Shown here: positions 61,001 to 61,298 of the stretch, in pieces
Position numbering within the stretch: position 1 is the first letter of the stretch
How the letters are laid out: every line of letters begins with the position of its first letter
Source of the DNA: Actinomycetota bacterium
GTDB taxonomy: Bacteria > Actinomycetota > Actinomycetes > Actinomycetales > Microbacteriaceae
Assembly: GCA_018268455.1 (NCBI GenBank)
Contig: JAFDWM010000004.1
Span: 1-62,243, forward strand
Reading direction: 5' to 3'
DNA: 62,243 bases
The notes under the pieces: model-generated
Database searches by the model: none
The model's input: the letters and a program-made list of their open reading frames with translations, nothing else
Told to the model about the DNA's origin: nothing
Made by a program: the position numbers and the translations under genes

Positions 61001-61145
61001 GCAGAACGCCCTCACGGCAGGCAACACGTCCGCCGCGAAGGCCGCCCTTGCGGCATTCGCCTCCGATGCGGTCGGACGCCGCGTCGCGTCGTCGTACTCC
61101 GCGCTGCTGAAGAGCTGGGCGAACGACCTCGCCGCGTCGCTCTGA
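30897..61145 (+). CDS. Giant secreted multi-domain protein (about 10,082 residues): matrixin-like site, beta-repeat filament, RTX-like and Ig-like domains
   Basis: This is one uninterrupted frame of 30.2 kb and about 1 MDa. Order: signal peptide (1-45, cut after ASA); Ala-rich helical part; Ser/Thr/Gly repeats; matrixin-like zinc site H356-E-x-x-H360-x-x-G-x-x-H366 with Met-turn M372; Pro-Ala linker; about fifty beta repeats of 50-60 residues (about 1,000-4,840) with inserted small modules; mixed beta domains; Calx-beta-like modules (about 6,900-7,650); RTX-like calcium repeats (about 8,185-9,300); Ig-like domains (about 9,530-9,999); helical C-terminus. The repeats look like the tandem units of LktA-type filamentous adhesins, by eye only. 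No LPXTG, SLH or C-terminal membrane span is seen, and no secretion or sortase gene is adjacent. The GTG at 30897 is chosen because GGAGG lies eight bases upstream; a GTG at 30834 would prepend 21 residues before the signal. Adhesin, biofilm or matrix roles are inference. Confidence 0.9.
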   Translation: MTGTDDMGRRAPDLRIARSRRTRAVALVAAFATALVMSFPASASAVPSVSAPVSVPSRPAPAMTNPAADAANSTARLEGLIAQQQFAAYAPALAAYLAEKAAYESALQQAQAAQVDSARQQTQVDTASQVTAAPDAGPAPSDVVEVPTSEPGTTITVTPTASPVPTDPAPASQSSQMQCVRSADGNSVTCSSGTPATGSAGTGTSGTGSTGTGSTNQGSTDTSSTDTGATGTGSTDTSTGSTGTGPADTASPAPDPSPTPITADSEPETPVDASAVLTQGQLDAAVGQAQAEWQSVDPDADFSGFSASIGDLGSGWLGSEDSGSVVIDAHAGGWGWDVTFPGDGAPHMDLLTVVRHELGHVLGLGHTPGTVMTPSLSAGESYGVDGSLLPTPAPEPDPAPAPEPDPAPAPEPAADPAPVADPAPAADPAPAADPAPAADPAAVDPAPAADPAPAAAPAPAPSADTASAPAGTSTATSAAAASVTVPVASTTAGASTASATAGPAATATASSAPVTGSALWSVQLPSGTGTLAFHADGTVTFSTAGGTISTPYAGLTEIDVQGGHDDTLVVDRGVVDPAVTIRFDGGDGFNTLNFAGVAASTLSRPVDAHSGTVVLDRTTVTYSRIAPMSMNTSTDVAFDLGGADATCTLSPSATAGSMNMNCPGAAEVTDFVIPTNSLTITGTGNDILHLQGALNLAAANLTVVFRQILFDSGMSLTAGDVSLTATQTVTGGLSNALSCLVNATLATHCADTSIGFTNAAVTANSLTATASSTVTPDSFYGIIVSDHAAVTVQGGSIHTAGALSLSATATVPTFTAHEKYTDNLLLDAGATVSVGGSAQLSSGSTATFTTTSDVHGTANPQVDSGKSEGSAGGDGSTAQQDAAVATVTVFSNATTTLTGTATLTAAGEAALHANNHVNVIATGDATPANSGAGIAVIIVSQNTTASIDSTSSTAITAGGLTVAADSDNTATATAQTSPKGSTGNDKGVNDPSRANGQAQSADGPAGGTSGSSTGIAGALGVVALTGGTHAFIAPTAGALVITTTGGTQTVHAAAKNADAASASGGSADGSGGIGIGIAVDVATFTTEAYLGGDATLNASGVTVEAVAPGQSQYSASAQSGAAGSGSVGVAGSLAVNVAILKTLAEVRGTPTVNADLTLTGGSNVQDRTDATSKKDGTGKSIGVGASISIDIVDNSTNAGVTSGATLAGVHALKLNAAGASDSGTTAKSGAKGGGSLTFTAVVALNVDNVSTSAGIADGATLHTTGGIVAHASQTAKAVTTATGATDGGDLAIGASFAMTLAKHRVDSSLARTLVAGSGDVSFAADGASDTDTEATASVAGAKGEKSASDPNGDETTVNDKGDSQAGFANGRSTANGGTGSRSKTPGAKSGDGAGGGGGTSITVAAAIAFNIVDSTSTAELADGRSVTASNGQVTLATTNTTHAKAVATGTASTGSSLTIGAAVAVNLVNITNQASVGVGSTATALHGLTLTARMNTVPDGTHTIDAEATAGASSSDGTLGLAGAFAMNLLNEKTAAVVLASPVGGGGVIITGVGDVTMTGVSSGTSTTKAAAAQSGGATVGIGASVALNLVNNDVFTGFDLNSSAANGPPVTGARNITLNSTNADALTNETDAGGKGGKVTVTPSVAVSIANESSQAALGAGPIVQTTGAVSVTAALTGAVDTTAKGDTTVGSTAGIGLSLALAVVNHTVDAHTDRSLNAGGAITLSATGSSQTTSEAEAAASGASDDGQDTNSKADDNLGNANKTQKDNNAAGKDSGKTSTPKTGTADGQDNNGGSSSPSLSVAAALAINIVTTVSTATVADFLTLTAAGVLTLTSSAHTDSSAHGKGDTTAKAAVGVGAGVGVNSVDITNRASTGDSTVVATGLDAEARMTDIADPAGHDVLRHWNGTSWDIIDRGKELSGPYAGEYFRLTADDGSNGKGVYQYSAGGSWGSAVVAGVVPEQGALDDCAHAANPAFCVLTVPHAGHPQGSLYRWDGSAWQYAGGQSGEKLPTGGPKDKDYYQLTADDGLGHSAGLYRYASSGHAWNSLGSTFDHGIDLPASPEADKIYRLDEHEFEAQAESGAGDSTTIGVAGSVAINIVKNRTEAVVPTGASITLTTDDLTLRSRSTERDLAKATSKAETGDAVGVGASVAMNIFAGQDPVTLLPSNRVRSEVADGATVSGGRNIEIEAKGWRQVSTEVEAGTKTSGDNPAITPAVALVVSNHETVTARLGTGTALTATGTVTVSAEHTNEIDTSGKAEAASKDVAVGAIVALNVVLDWNTLAAVDRSISGTSVTIAATSEMADAANATASARGSSDSDNDSDKKSDQQIKDNPNAAGATDGKTTPKSNDQTTSANSSSSGKTGQSGGGTGIAASIAWNWIEATNEARIGGGITVTATGGAVKVSASDLIGNTAKAISTAFDLTSGSTEIGAAVGFNYLNLTNRAHVRQGATVTGAGVTVEAITPAGTHDDFIVWAFAAAGGKSGTSVAASAGINVLNLDTAARIGQGATVTSTAGIDVNAVTDMRLLNLALSGALSTSGKGVGGAFAVNILPAVSTIASVCSGADATTDPDCTGSSAVTTLQASGAIGVTAHQTYAPLTPTTGNSTIDDHLPAISSFALGGAVGGGGLAVSATIVVDVLLFDTEAYIGDSAKVNQTTTGDAGQSVTVSAQDDTNIVDVSGGLALSGGSASVAGSIIVLVMTKDVKARIGAGAKVAAGGGVAVTATSTENLLEIVVGGSASDSSAAVAGTFAVIVINPGDHATSATIGDNAVVHAGGDVAVTASDHADKLSIASGNVAISTSSAGVGASLALLVRSGTVVATIGDHADIEADGSTGLTVSATQVGDVLLVAVAGAGGNNAGVAGSVSIDVLTDVTTAGIGSSTTVNCVGVSCTNSSANTSQSVVVAASDTTTILALAGAVAVGGTAGVGVGMDVEDLHKTTSATIGSWSTVHANGDVVVTSTSSEDIKSVSAGVAAGGTAAVTVNAAVPVISVTTTAAIGSGASIRAGGNVIVSADEAMSLFVIAGNISVGGTAAIGAGVAVPVVTKTTNATIGSSAVVTALGGPTTHGTVSTGGYSTSGVDTRFDPRGYQGGYPGGPLPHAPLPQGLMLDGTTINLGYTHNFVEGQQVVYDAGGANPITGLSDGGTYFVHLVNGCGTCIQIRGPNADSPIITGMTLPSGMMSESQRFIPTNTPGAAGDDAPRFNPGVDVGANYTVLPYDPNAANGDPVVYSAGGGTPIGGLVDGATYYVVDHTPSHFQIARTKCEATLNADDCAHDGMAVPGAVVPIAFSSTGAGRSHSFVRSGQLPGADARQTGPQTITRGTSYGFSGVAVTATNSDYIASLGVSAGVAGTVAVNLSGSISVLTVHTTASIGDHAEINCANAACAANDAAAGSAQSVRVAAGNNYRTLGLAASVAVSGTAAVGLSAAVRVVELHADAYIDHDAIVNARRDIEVVSHTSDAVVSVNLAAAGATVGVAGTVGVTVLKTFTNAYTGDAVTLRSDGDIAVLASDDTALTLVTASLAVGWVGVGVGVDVVVATKSTQAHLGTNNTVVVKGTGAGYGCAGTGQACIDDGTIANDSFGSQTVHGLAVQAGSTEKLFGIVAGLAAGFVGVSGNVGVSILTVATGAWIDDGTTVNRGSGTIVAGVAANQSVTVNATDRLDALTFAGGVAGGFVGAAGGIDIGVANVSVTSYIGTADVWANGAVSVNALAIKHVASYAVSVGGGFVGLAGAVSVWSIGTTPTDQYNSDANGPQRDAYSSANSYTTGDVVTASGHTYVARKNSDPAHVHNTSDAAYWELSDPKSATTGDSGAMSAQDQADGTASGAGDGWGSALSGTAAQKTALYQAGHAYKNGVIVTDGAGHYYQANVAFTSGASIAADGAKWTVINAPYASYVYSGGDRANQGLAAASPGGSVTADTFHPTVGHPAPPAGTSATIFGTVHSLQSNVQITADDRLDVVVLAGAASVGLGALGAGISVLTIGLHTDAGVASTASLSAAGTVGVHANLTENVTDIAVTGSVAGISVTGQIVVLNDTSAQTAHIDAGASIPKAGTKIDVTTLATRTITAYAVGITLAAGAVGVAVAVLNLSGDATATIGDVAIGSGGAIGGISVSATDHVTPNILAVSAQGGILAGISGIVAILNYTGATRAASAAHGSVTIGGTGVTVSATGTRTDMTPVAVNISTGAVAVGFTLLIASSGRSTEAELGGDVTTSGGVDVETNASNVVSATTPGVAIGAAAITAMIPIATISGHTTAKLTGRVGGSASVTVHASGENHANAEVDILGIAGLSLNVGVAKATIADGADIAATVSSDASIASGGAVIVTADIHGPNARNEAIAIGKNLSAGFVGAGAVFAAQALMGGAVHAELSGSVTSSASVAVSAIGANRAESQLLVVSVGGLAGISVSLADAEIRAAAKVEAVAVYAGAPRTITSAGPVTFDAESHNTAYTKTQMGSGGGLVGISVSVPTADIAAATTASVDVGVDAASLSVTANGTNNASSVTDMLSIGGLGAGGANDAHATIQSSAVVTAAVGGQSTVTLSGTAMISAVKKNTVVSTTSSVNASLVLSVGIIGSTAADHGGSTASFGGELVTGGQLTVKTDATDATTTTLDIVSVSLAVGVSAVSATGVIDGTDAAVLGGTTNIHSPGTAITVHAGRGAIALTNVTGGAGGFLGSGTDMKAIATAGGTVSAFVDDGATVGTVSGRPGSLAVTADDAAVAGAGAKAGAGSIGLTIGAAVGSATASPTVTAYLGTGVHVVLGTGASNGVTVTAISHRAQAVGTAKVVGGGIANVGLPGADATTSPTVDAHFGANSTILAGGTVTLDAQSLADPQGALLTDDIVGLNADGGAAPADTVLFPQHGLSTGDQVQYSSSNPIGGLRNAHVYSVIVPVVNGDPDPDHLGFGVTWTAAAIDALSLAPGESGVDTSRGMLRFSGPHHFENGDALIYRYDPAHASSIGLTDGGIYYVRVIDAYTIALYVAQADALQAASIFHTGDVSGNLIGGTPFTVGQQVTYRSAPASTFTHATGIPAVNGHPACAYCNHAVDVTVDGSGHVTGDSGSAYNVYLPTVNVDPVTHAVTLSDHNLHDGEAVIYRISDPSHKIPELTVGATYYVIRQSAYAIRLAATYCDAVGHAGDAACPVSSVVTPIHVSAPPESRDVQAFAPAGIGLSDGATYTVGSRNGSGQITLSGQSLTTTHVFGDQTLFLAGAALSAGAGAQQLMLRLTGSLTGTQKLLTADGSSLRAASPPPGTGVTNAAANGGGGGLGSFTSQTAQTNVNPTVRAYDAASSLTAGGNVGISATTHTNATATTSNGSGGLISGAGVSSHVDGTGNTSAFIGSGPDGITGTTPATQVNASGVGITAGGMVRVFSTATFVANADGDTESGGLAGGSVSHAEVHLADNTASVIGAGAHVVGGSVNVLATTTGSHITSHSKSIFIAFAGFATAKAVSELKSRDTALIDGQTGTPTWVEGDNGVDLRAFHSGNVRSHDDDPECWCIGPSYHDGYDNLEFSETAAAHAGVTVEAGTRIQYGVNTNDASLDPADPSPWHLAHPAGQTHLALYVQAETKPGDTVDNTGTRHVDWNADAIIHEGPSPQLIIGPDGHVVTAVNITVNGVSNPEPGRDFSGAPVIEVNDLVNHDTGDVLMSSGSGTIQNTLNGGADVASHYWGTFLYRDNWGAVTIVNHSTQRLVIDDIAVLSVGTPTVTLAAPTVSAKFAIVRHADPTLVTITNDAPTSSPDLLINGTILNPIGETDVSSTGSISSSTVRGGSSSAFSGAHTDLIRTNILHLVAGTAIAASGTYLNVDLVQWAGHDEDLTAHSGTSQYLDLQTLLRDPAIANPQTPAYVIPIDHLVAGDSIFVRLQATQYQTSVGTVPGIQVNATPGPSGQYVSFYQPDSAHCYYADGCTSPHPTLEPGAFATGGSATDSTYDFSLLDAGSRGGNGQIDVFAANDAPAATRINIVGLVLIQQPVSGVTAATYGTVNADTNGFITLTERDGDLRAGLIRSTDDDVTLTAPGSIYDAPQPSPNPPASGHTPPASTPQVVGVNITLTAQNGSIGLDSNFLEIRSSIDRFGVLNAQAPAVIRVSQTTGDLHVDTVTTCYGASATTCANISLTDFHGSITDGHGAGSGGTAPNVIGNTIDLLARFGSIGAADGSNDLKLDSAAGSGCASTFTLKYQGANYQNATDAQRAVTATCDVAAQADGSIFLTEVAGPMNVLLAHAGENPGDVSGPNSVRLTTTETGTEGNDILLLHSGSTLVVENAPQLVMQGLIESAGGNIVLRAADDIVTDPSSMILAFASTAVAVVSDPNQRDNQTGNIDIYGDCHDAVSGACQMPALDTTAPDPTVGDGTVIVLRSGQAALGALPGEIANGVGGLTRVFGNSEADTVIFDRTILVGQTRAYGDSTPTQAGVYAPLCNGPPDMCVDTFVVNRLQSMVPLGQQVSRGATLTLDGQSGSNVYAIFTSGSQFTGNNYELNVLGSHAPADGTDTLSIYGYDTYTAGAPDSTGIDPSTGHEYATNDIFLLRGTPAGILGETAARPPLYQGTGAHPVSADPYSAGSGFVALLHSTLADTQANLGGTTTTGTTGVYGVERINYDSAINGGLHVYSLGGNDYFAVDDNAAATYLDGGSGDNQFQIGQMYGERRNAGAVASPAPSYGASGNLAAENVFDVATVATTRGWLSRGTSAPLVAQGGTGNNTFTVYSNHAVLHLEGDGGNNLFIVRGFALAQTDAAGNIILPGGCTTIEAPACIPIPITTNGYSTAAQTDVRTGAGNNQVEYNMNAPVSVDGGTGFNKLIILGTEFADHIVVTDHGIFGAGVSVTFKNIQVIEVDGLEGDDVIDVLSTAPGVAVRVIGGLGINQINVAGDVSGNVYSRDINGTSGTINLAVITQDQLYKDVVIPGVALSVAQGSQGAVIITEHAGGTLVKETQNGQATRPPIGTIDAYSVRLAQAPTSTVYIAVTAEPDIRLNREGTPQGDSILLATTPLGSVPNPGTTTADSDFYRHVLMDALATDLPQRALVLVFTPGNWQIPQLVWAGAMNDALDDGLRTYEISHTVLSADPFYANATVRNVEVTKIDPGTPAILVTDLGNTNPTGISIDSRFTDGVGGGTTTFTSSAANFTLSDVGQPISSVDGSAAIPPNTVILSVVDEHTVVLSAAVAGGSGIHFALPSRLAAVQQYRDGATTGGSDILHSASAGFNGGDVGRSLVEADTGSAIPAGATIIAVAADGTWARLSVAATATVTGLVFAIPDRNASNLILGGSGNPTYAISGYASVVLAAAPSAPVTVTISAANDARISLSSTDPRFHVVTAAFGTTAGVYTITFSTSDWSTPVVVREDATPHYSIADPHNSYLTATVTSSGPEYAGVDNSLTPWDVLVMNDLTPAGIVQAPAGMVVTKCGDALCTVPGPGSSISIRLAAPPSKDVTVALVTDGQTDIVTDGGRVTNAAIGVKKTVTFFSGDVTIAGPVVTLAATELGSFLADGFAIGQLIQLAGAGATLTATITAVTATAMTLSAAAAAGPHAVVIGRVVNAGLLTDGSVVYDATAGTLRRANGSSWLDDGFLEGQIFKIGTSTQMLKIQALTGTTPAQVDILTVTDKAVLAAVLGGSGTLTLTLTQWAAQVTFTPSNWYQPVAMGVVADPKYTVAPGNASLLSFPKTPHLLSAIRGPLSVEGGPTAGSHAALQLPVLMPQEGNSLPFGIGIQPPEAQQVNVLNIFDDGAQQNQTGVLSSTTLTGFGMGPGLDFTHHKGYEPGNPAKPTFGEPPVFPSGISFGSVTVDPATGQIHTNASLSTIQSLNILEGQGNDTLTVTGTLVGGPYTNEDGTPGTTFVHGGLTALHGGGGAMLSITGNFDLTATTITRDDGTSWAADQFAVGQQLMWNGVPIGMITAVAGAVITFTGVGPAAGTSVHGTVAVFDPAVHVTTNVHFAGSTLIRTDMRSWVEAGFSIGQLVTVNGVVVGTVTGFTGPTQDILVLTATAVPPCASGTTCTVTVAQAAVGDNAVRYGGNVFTVTGGAGPGPGATPPTVTGTFTTGLSGAAPTLTRTAGSWIADGFVDGMVLQVGGLPSWTITGVTATVLTLSGPSFTNPTVSVAVVGYAPSPLVVYGATSQDGIWYSGDPHTQTSRVFGSKPFPNQVGVGTPQFVFPVANPFRHAGNNVIDASALFAGVPNGQVPAVGLTIYGGSGDDTISGSQAGDFLAGGSGDNTIYGGRGDNIILGANGVNTNVITRAVSFPTVNNSVYENADLLVAGDNLIYGDVPGATATDRYGDYDNIIFGAMGVVTQDTQEATVGVITAGPLGGTRTVTGALASHAPTGTALNGVATVTCATACFRLTDVGLAIAGAPGTLLSAGTIITAVSADLKTATLSRNAIGGASAGSASFTVGPPQGYCRPTGASALNVYCPASGTTPWGDARVEKIQTTHDILAASSDATQNHGDNRIYASGGDNVIVGGDGANDIQGGPGRNLIIGGSVALSRAAHLFDYRNPRFQDLVGTQIYSTTPGSLTQSLTDGVAQNDPTGHAWWGDFLSGAGGILLSVPLGDPTRPTQLQDSANKGADYIAGGSGSAMIFGESNDNIIQAHGSIDITSPPSFTGYPTGSNGSPSIGSVFGGAATCSFRGSFLGNRVGACRDASNALLINPSVDDDAALQYRLSGSLVFGAHTIARTDGLWWADAGIAVGQTLTVNGAMVGVVTAVSQGTLTVTGSPAPAACTSVPCTRSATVAATDGQSYIEGGRGDNTIFANRGQNDILGGNSDLFSLTLPSERASGSNLIFGGSGLNAGREDCGDGVLDASNHCITNPNGHAHDANVIVANNGEIVRLVGTNRTYGAGNGVAMSVGYLNFNYDVNGYTTATERIIARAVNLLDATPGGPDLANQPGPQVTGAKATNGVGDIGGTPIVVDGVPLMRGSEIHAESGDAFIYGGPANDVIYGGGQNDTIILGYADNWVSGGRGDTCIIGGGGRCFASRNSSSYGEPLYGIAPIPAANLSELITTPGNAQQAVINVAGALTYTAVLWPYNWDPAANGSPSFSTGCKQNAICDHYQPRYGHNIIYGGWGNGVIHAGPGQSAVSGAEAPELGYADNFDMSGTAINQTPYETDWYHPFNPGNPAGWHPLGDDGNGNAARAGMSGKSSYFDPTDPRREVWLNSVVSNNFVLGAPNPLLCKTMTLSPTCLPFFLTFDPTDAGLPLDLTWYPGTGEPQMPTTGDKAIFGDLGNDYIVAGMGRVRVYGGWGNDLIDLRADTHVDGGLNDGPVPNLVRNADGTFSRATGGFVWGTPAWESLAYGGAGQDIFFAGTGGDRLIDWVGNHNSYYVPFSQFGMPAVSRTLQPFLPEFLYALSKSDGADQTLMTRYAPYDDRYQGVPARNGEPFGELGLVLQHDDAWHQQTGDPFNQMPENLGGVANDVQKTANVRPFNSSGMGASSGVVSATATSAGAHLSLPSGAGVNLPSGITPATASEVPFVVSGAAGSNVTYSFTQRSRVVSGSGVISAGGSFAIVLDLSAFADGVITVRAVVSTGSQSPVTLTASLGKSSVAPSAPSVTSASWANLATRAAYLVTVKGQRGSIANVIITDSAGRVANGMDIIDTSGVLVIPVDVSRLADGPLTITTTLTNGIGASTATVTSTILDAAPPSLTVGSVAAAITSSNVGGISMTVYGETGAQVRYVFSDGVASVSGAATLNGSGKTNFWSGSLAALRDGAITLTITETDPAGNPTVWVQTLQKKVNPLAAPTVTLNALDDSGPSNSDYVTNVAMPRFVVVQAADAAWTTVYVNGVAYTGQTLAPGTYTVTAVSVDAAGNTSATASAPATLVVDNSPPSGTVTVAGAVAGGTIYVGAGSLSLVLSFSAAPARLAQVAFSIDGAPFSAPVDFAGSATLAAPSGEGAHTVAVQVTDLAGNTVTVTRSFVIDLTPPTSTWTITAPSNGTSYDVSQQITLTSSATDSGSGIASVRVTIDGAAWGSGVALSGETLAAGTHTVVVTTTDAAGNTTTSTSTITVRATIAGLRTAVSYGASRGYISSSSVSSKLLADLTAAQNALTAGNTSAAKAALAAFASDAVGRRVASSYSALLKSWANDLAASL
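31471..31640 (+). repeat. Gly-Ser-Thr-Asp low-complexity repeat
   Basis: About ten short units of the type GST-D/G-T-G/S are encoded by near-identical DNA units such as GGATCCACGGGCAC. It is probably a flexible spacer before the matrixin-like domain, and a likely place for slippage-driven length variation. Confidence 0.8.
31732..32050 (+). other. Matrixin-like (M10/metzincin) zinc domain in the giant protein
   Basis: The segment begins at LTQGQLDAAVGQAQAEW and reaches HELGHVLGLGH (31962-31994) and TVMTPSL. All three zinc His, the catalytic Glu and the Met-turn are present. VVIDAHAGGWGWDVTFPG before it resembles the short matrixin-like domain of other giant bacterial proteins. Whether it cleaves anything is unknown. 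Confidence 0.75.
32061..32290 (+). repeat. Pro-Ala-(Asp/Glu) linker repeat
   Basis: Tandem units of the form PAPEPD and PAPAAD (about a dozen) make a stiff, extended linker between the matrixin-like domain and the beta-repeat part. Confidence 0.85.
33930..38013 (+). repeat. Three higher-order repeats, each six beta units plus a charged linker
   Basis: Blocks 33930-35090, about 35091-36293 and about 36294-38013 each contain six units of about 50-60 residues in the same order, then a Lys/Asp/Asn/Gly-rich linker (34917-35090, 36126-36293, 37840-38013). An earlier linker at 33819-33936 ends a preceding block. Corresponding units match best across blocks: unit 2 has V-N-x-V-x-I-T-N-x-A-S, unit 5 starts V-T-V-T-P or A-I-T-P, unit 6 carries D-R-S-L/I before the linker. 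The third block is longer by an inserted module pair (36570-37125). Confidence 0.75.
36570..37125 (+). repeat. Inserted pair of Trp/Tyr-rich modules
   Basis: Two related copies of a module with L-x-R/H-W-N/D-G-x-x-W, then Y-F/Y-x-L-T-A-D-D-G, then Y-Q/R-Y-x-x-x-G-x-x-W sit between two beta units. The aromatic pattern resembles small carbohydrate-binding or tail-fibre modules; the family is not recognised. Confidence 0.55.
40138..40860 (+). repeat. Inserted pair of G-L-x-D-G-x-x-Y modules
   Basis: Two copies of a module of about 60 residues with F-x-x-G-x-x-V-V-Y, then P-I-x-G-L-x-D-G-x-x-Y-x-V, and a Cys pair (NGCGTCIQ; KCEATLNADDC). Related copies lie at 45415-46640. Confidence 0.65.
42127..42585 (+). 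repeat. Two CBM5/12-like modules in the giant protein
   Basis: NSYTTGDVVTASGHTYVARK, followed by a Trp at AAYWELSDP, and HAYKNGVIVTDGAGHYYQAN, followed by AKWTVINAP, share the pattern of a Tyr, a Gly-x-Val strand, G-x-x-Y, and a final Trp. This is the pattern of chitin-binding CBM5/12 and phage tail-fibre domains. Confidence 0.55.
45415..46640 (+). repeat. Further G-L-x-D-G-x-x-Y modules
   Basis: Four or five degenerate copies in a row (HGLSTGDQVQYSS; HHFENGDALIYRY; FTVGQQVTYRS; HNLHDGEAVIYRI), several followed by G-L/V-x-D/V-G-x-x-Y-x-V. They mark the end of the main beta array. Confidence 0.6.
51610..53860 (+). repeat. Calx-beta-like modules
   Basis: Three related stretches share Y/I-x-V-x-L-A-x-A-P-x-x-x-V-x-V and, about 50-100 residues later, F-T-P/S-x-x-W-x-x-P-x-x-V/M: SVRLAQAPTSTVYIAVTAEP, SVVLAAAPSAPVTVTISAAN and SIRLAAPPSKDVTVALVTDG. 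These fit Calx-beta-type Ca-binding sandwiches; the call is by pattern only. Confidence 0.55.
53325..57020 (+). repeat. Dispersed S-W-x-x-D-G-F-x-x-G-Q modules
   Basis: At about 53325, 53560, 54480, 54708, 55030 and 56880 a module of 40-50 residues recurs: T-R-x-x-G-S-W-x-x-D/A-G-F-x-x-G-Q-x-x-x-x-x-G followed by G-x-I/V-T-x-V-x-x-x-x-L-T-L/V-S/T. A relative with D-V-G-x-x-I and G-T-x-I appears near 52255, 52490 and 55880, like linker modules in phage structural proteins. Confidence 0.65.
55449..58810 (+). repeat. RTX/hemolysin-type calcium-binding repeats
   Basis: Clusters of G-G-x-G-x-D/N-x-U-x nonapeptides occur near 55455-55570 (YGGSGDDTISG, AGGSGDNTIYG, GGRGDNIILG), 56220-56330, 57100-57250, 57640-57800, 58040-58130 and 58530-58660. 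They are separated by unrelated stretches and are a weak form of the calcium beta-roll. Looser copies are found from about 50745 to 51480. Confidence 0.75.
59490..60894 (+). repeat. Bacterial Ig-like domains near the C-terminus
   Basis: About five beta-sandwich units carry the recurring ends D-x-A-G-N-x-T and P-P-S/T at domain borders (VDNSPPSGTVTV, IDLTPPTSTWTI), with GTYTVTAVSVDAAGNTS- and GTHTVVVTTTDAAGNTTT-type strands. They are typical of adhesin stalks. Confidence 0.75.
60895..61142 (+). other. Helical C-terminal domain of the giant protein (FIMAH-like)
   Basis: The last 80 or so residues have the pattern I-x-x-L-R-x-x-V, G-Y-I, L-x-x-L-x-x-A-Q-x-A-L, G-N, A-x-x-A-L-x-A-F and S-W-A-N-D-L. 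This recalls the small FIMAH domain at the ends of some secreted Gram-positive enzymes. No anchor motif follows. Confidence 0.5.
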
Positions 61146-61160
61146 CGGCTCGCGGCACCG

Positions 61161-61233
61161 TGCCCCCGCTGGGATTCGAACCCAGACTGAAGCGATTTTA
61201 AGTCGCCTGCCTCTGCCGTTGGGCTACGGGGGC
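61161..61233 (-). tRNA. tRNA gene, anticodon UAA (short variable arm; nominally tRNA-Leu)
   Basis: A 73-base cloverleaf: acceptor GCCCCCG/CGGGGGC, D arm with GCC/GGC, anticodon stem GGCGA/TCGCT, loop CTTAAAA giving anticodon UAA, variable region TCAGT, T arm CTGGG-TTCGAAT-CCCAG, discriminator A. CCA is not encoded. The anticodon reads UUA (Leu), but bacterial tRNA-Leu normally has a long variable arm and this one does not. TAGGCT on the minus strand (61247-61242) is a likely -10 box. The amino acid is therefore uncertain. Confidence 0.85.
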
Positions 61234-61286
61234 CCTCACCGAGCCTAGCGATCACGATGCTGCGAGCGATGTTGACTCGAAGCCAA

Positions 61287-61298
61287 TAGGGTGGGGGA
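61287..61298 (+). promoter_or_regulatory. Candidate promoter for a leaderless message (TAGGGT-GGGGGA-GTG)
   Basis: TAGGGT (61287-61292) fits TANNNT and is followed by GGGGGA and then the GTG start. The arrangement is identical to that before DUF501 at 27303-27317. Confidence 0.45.
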
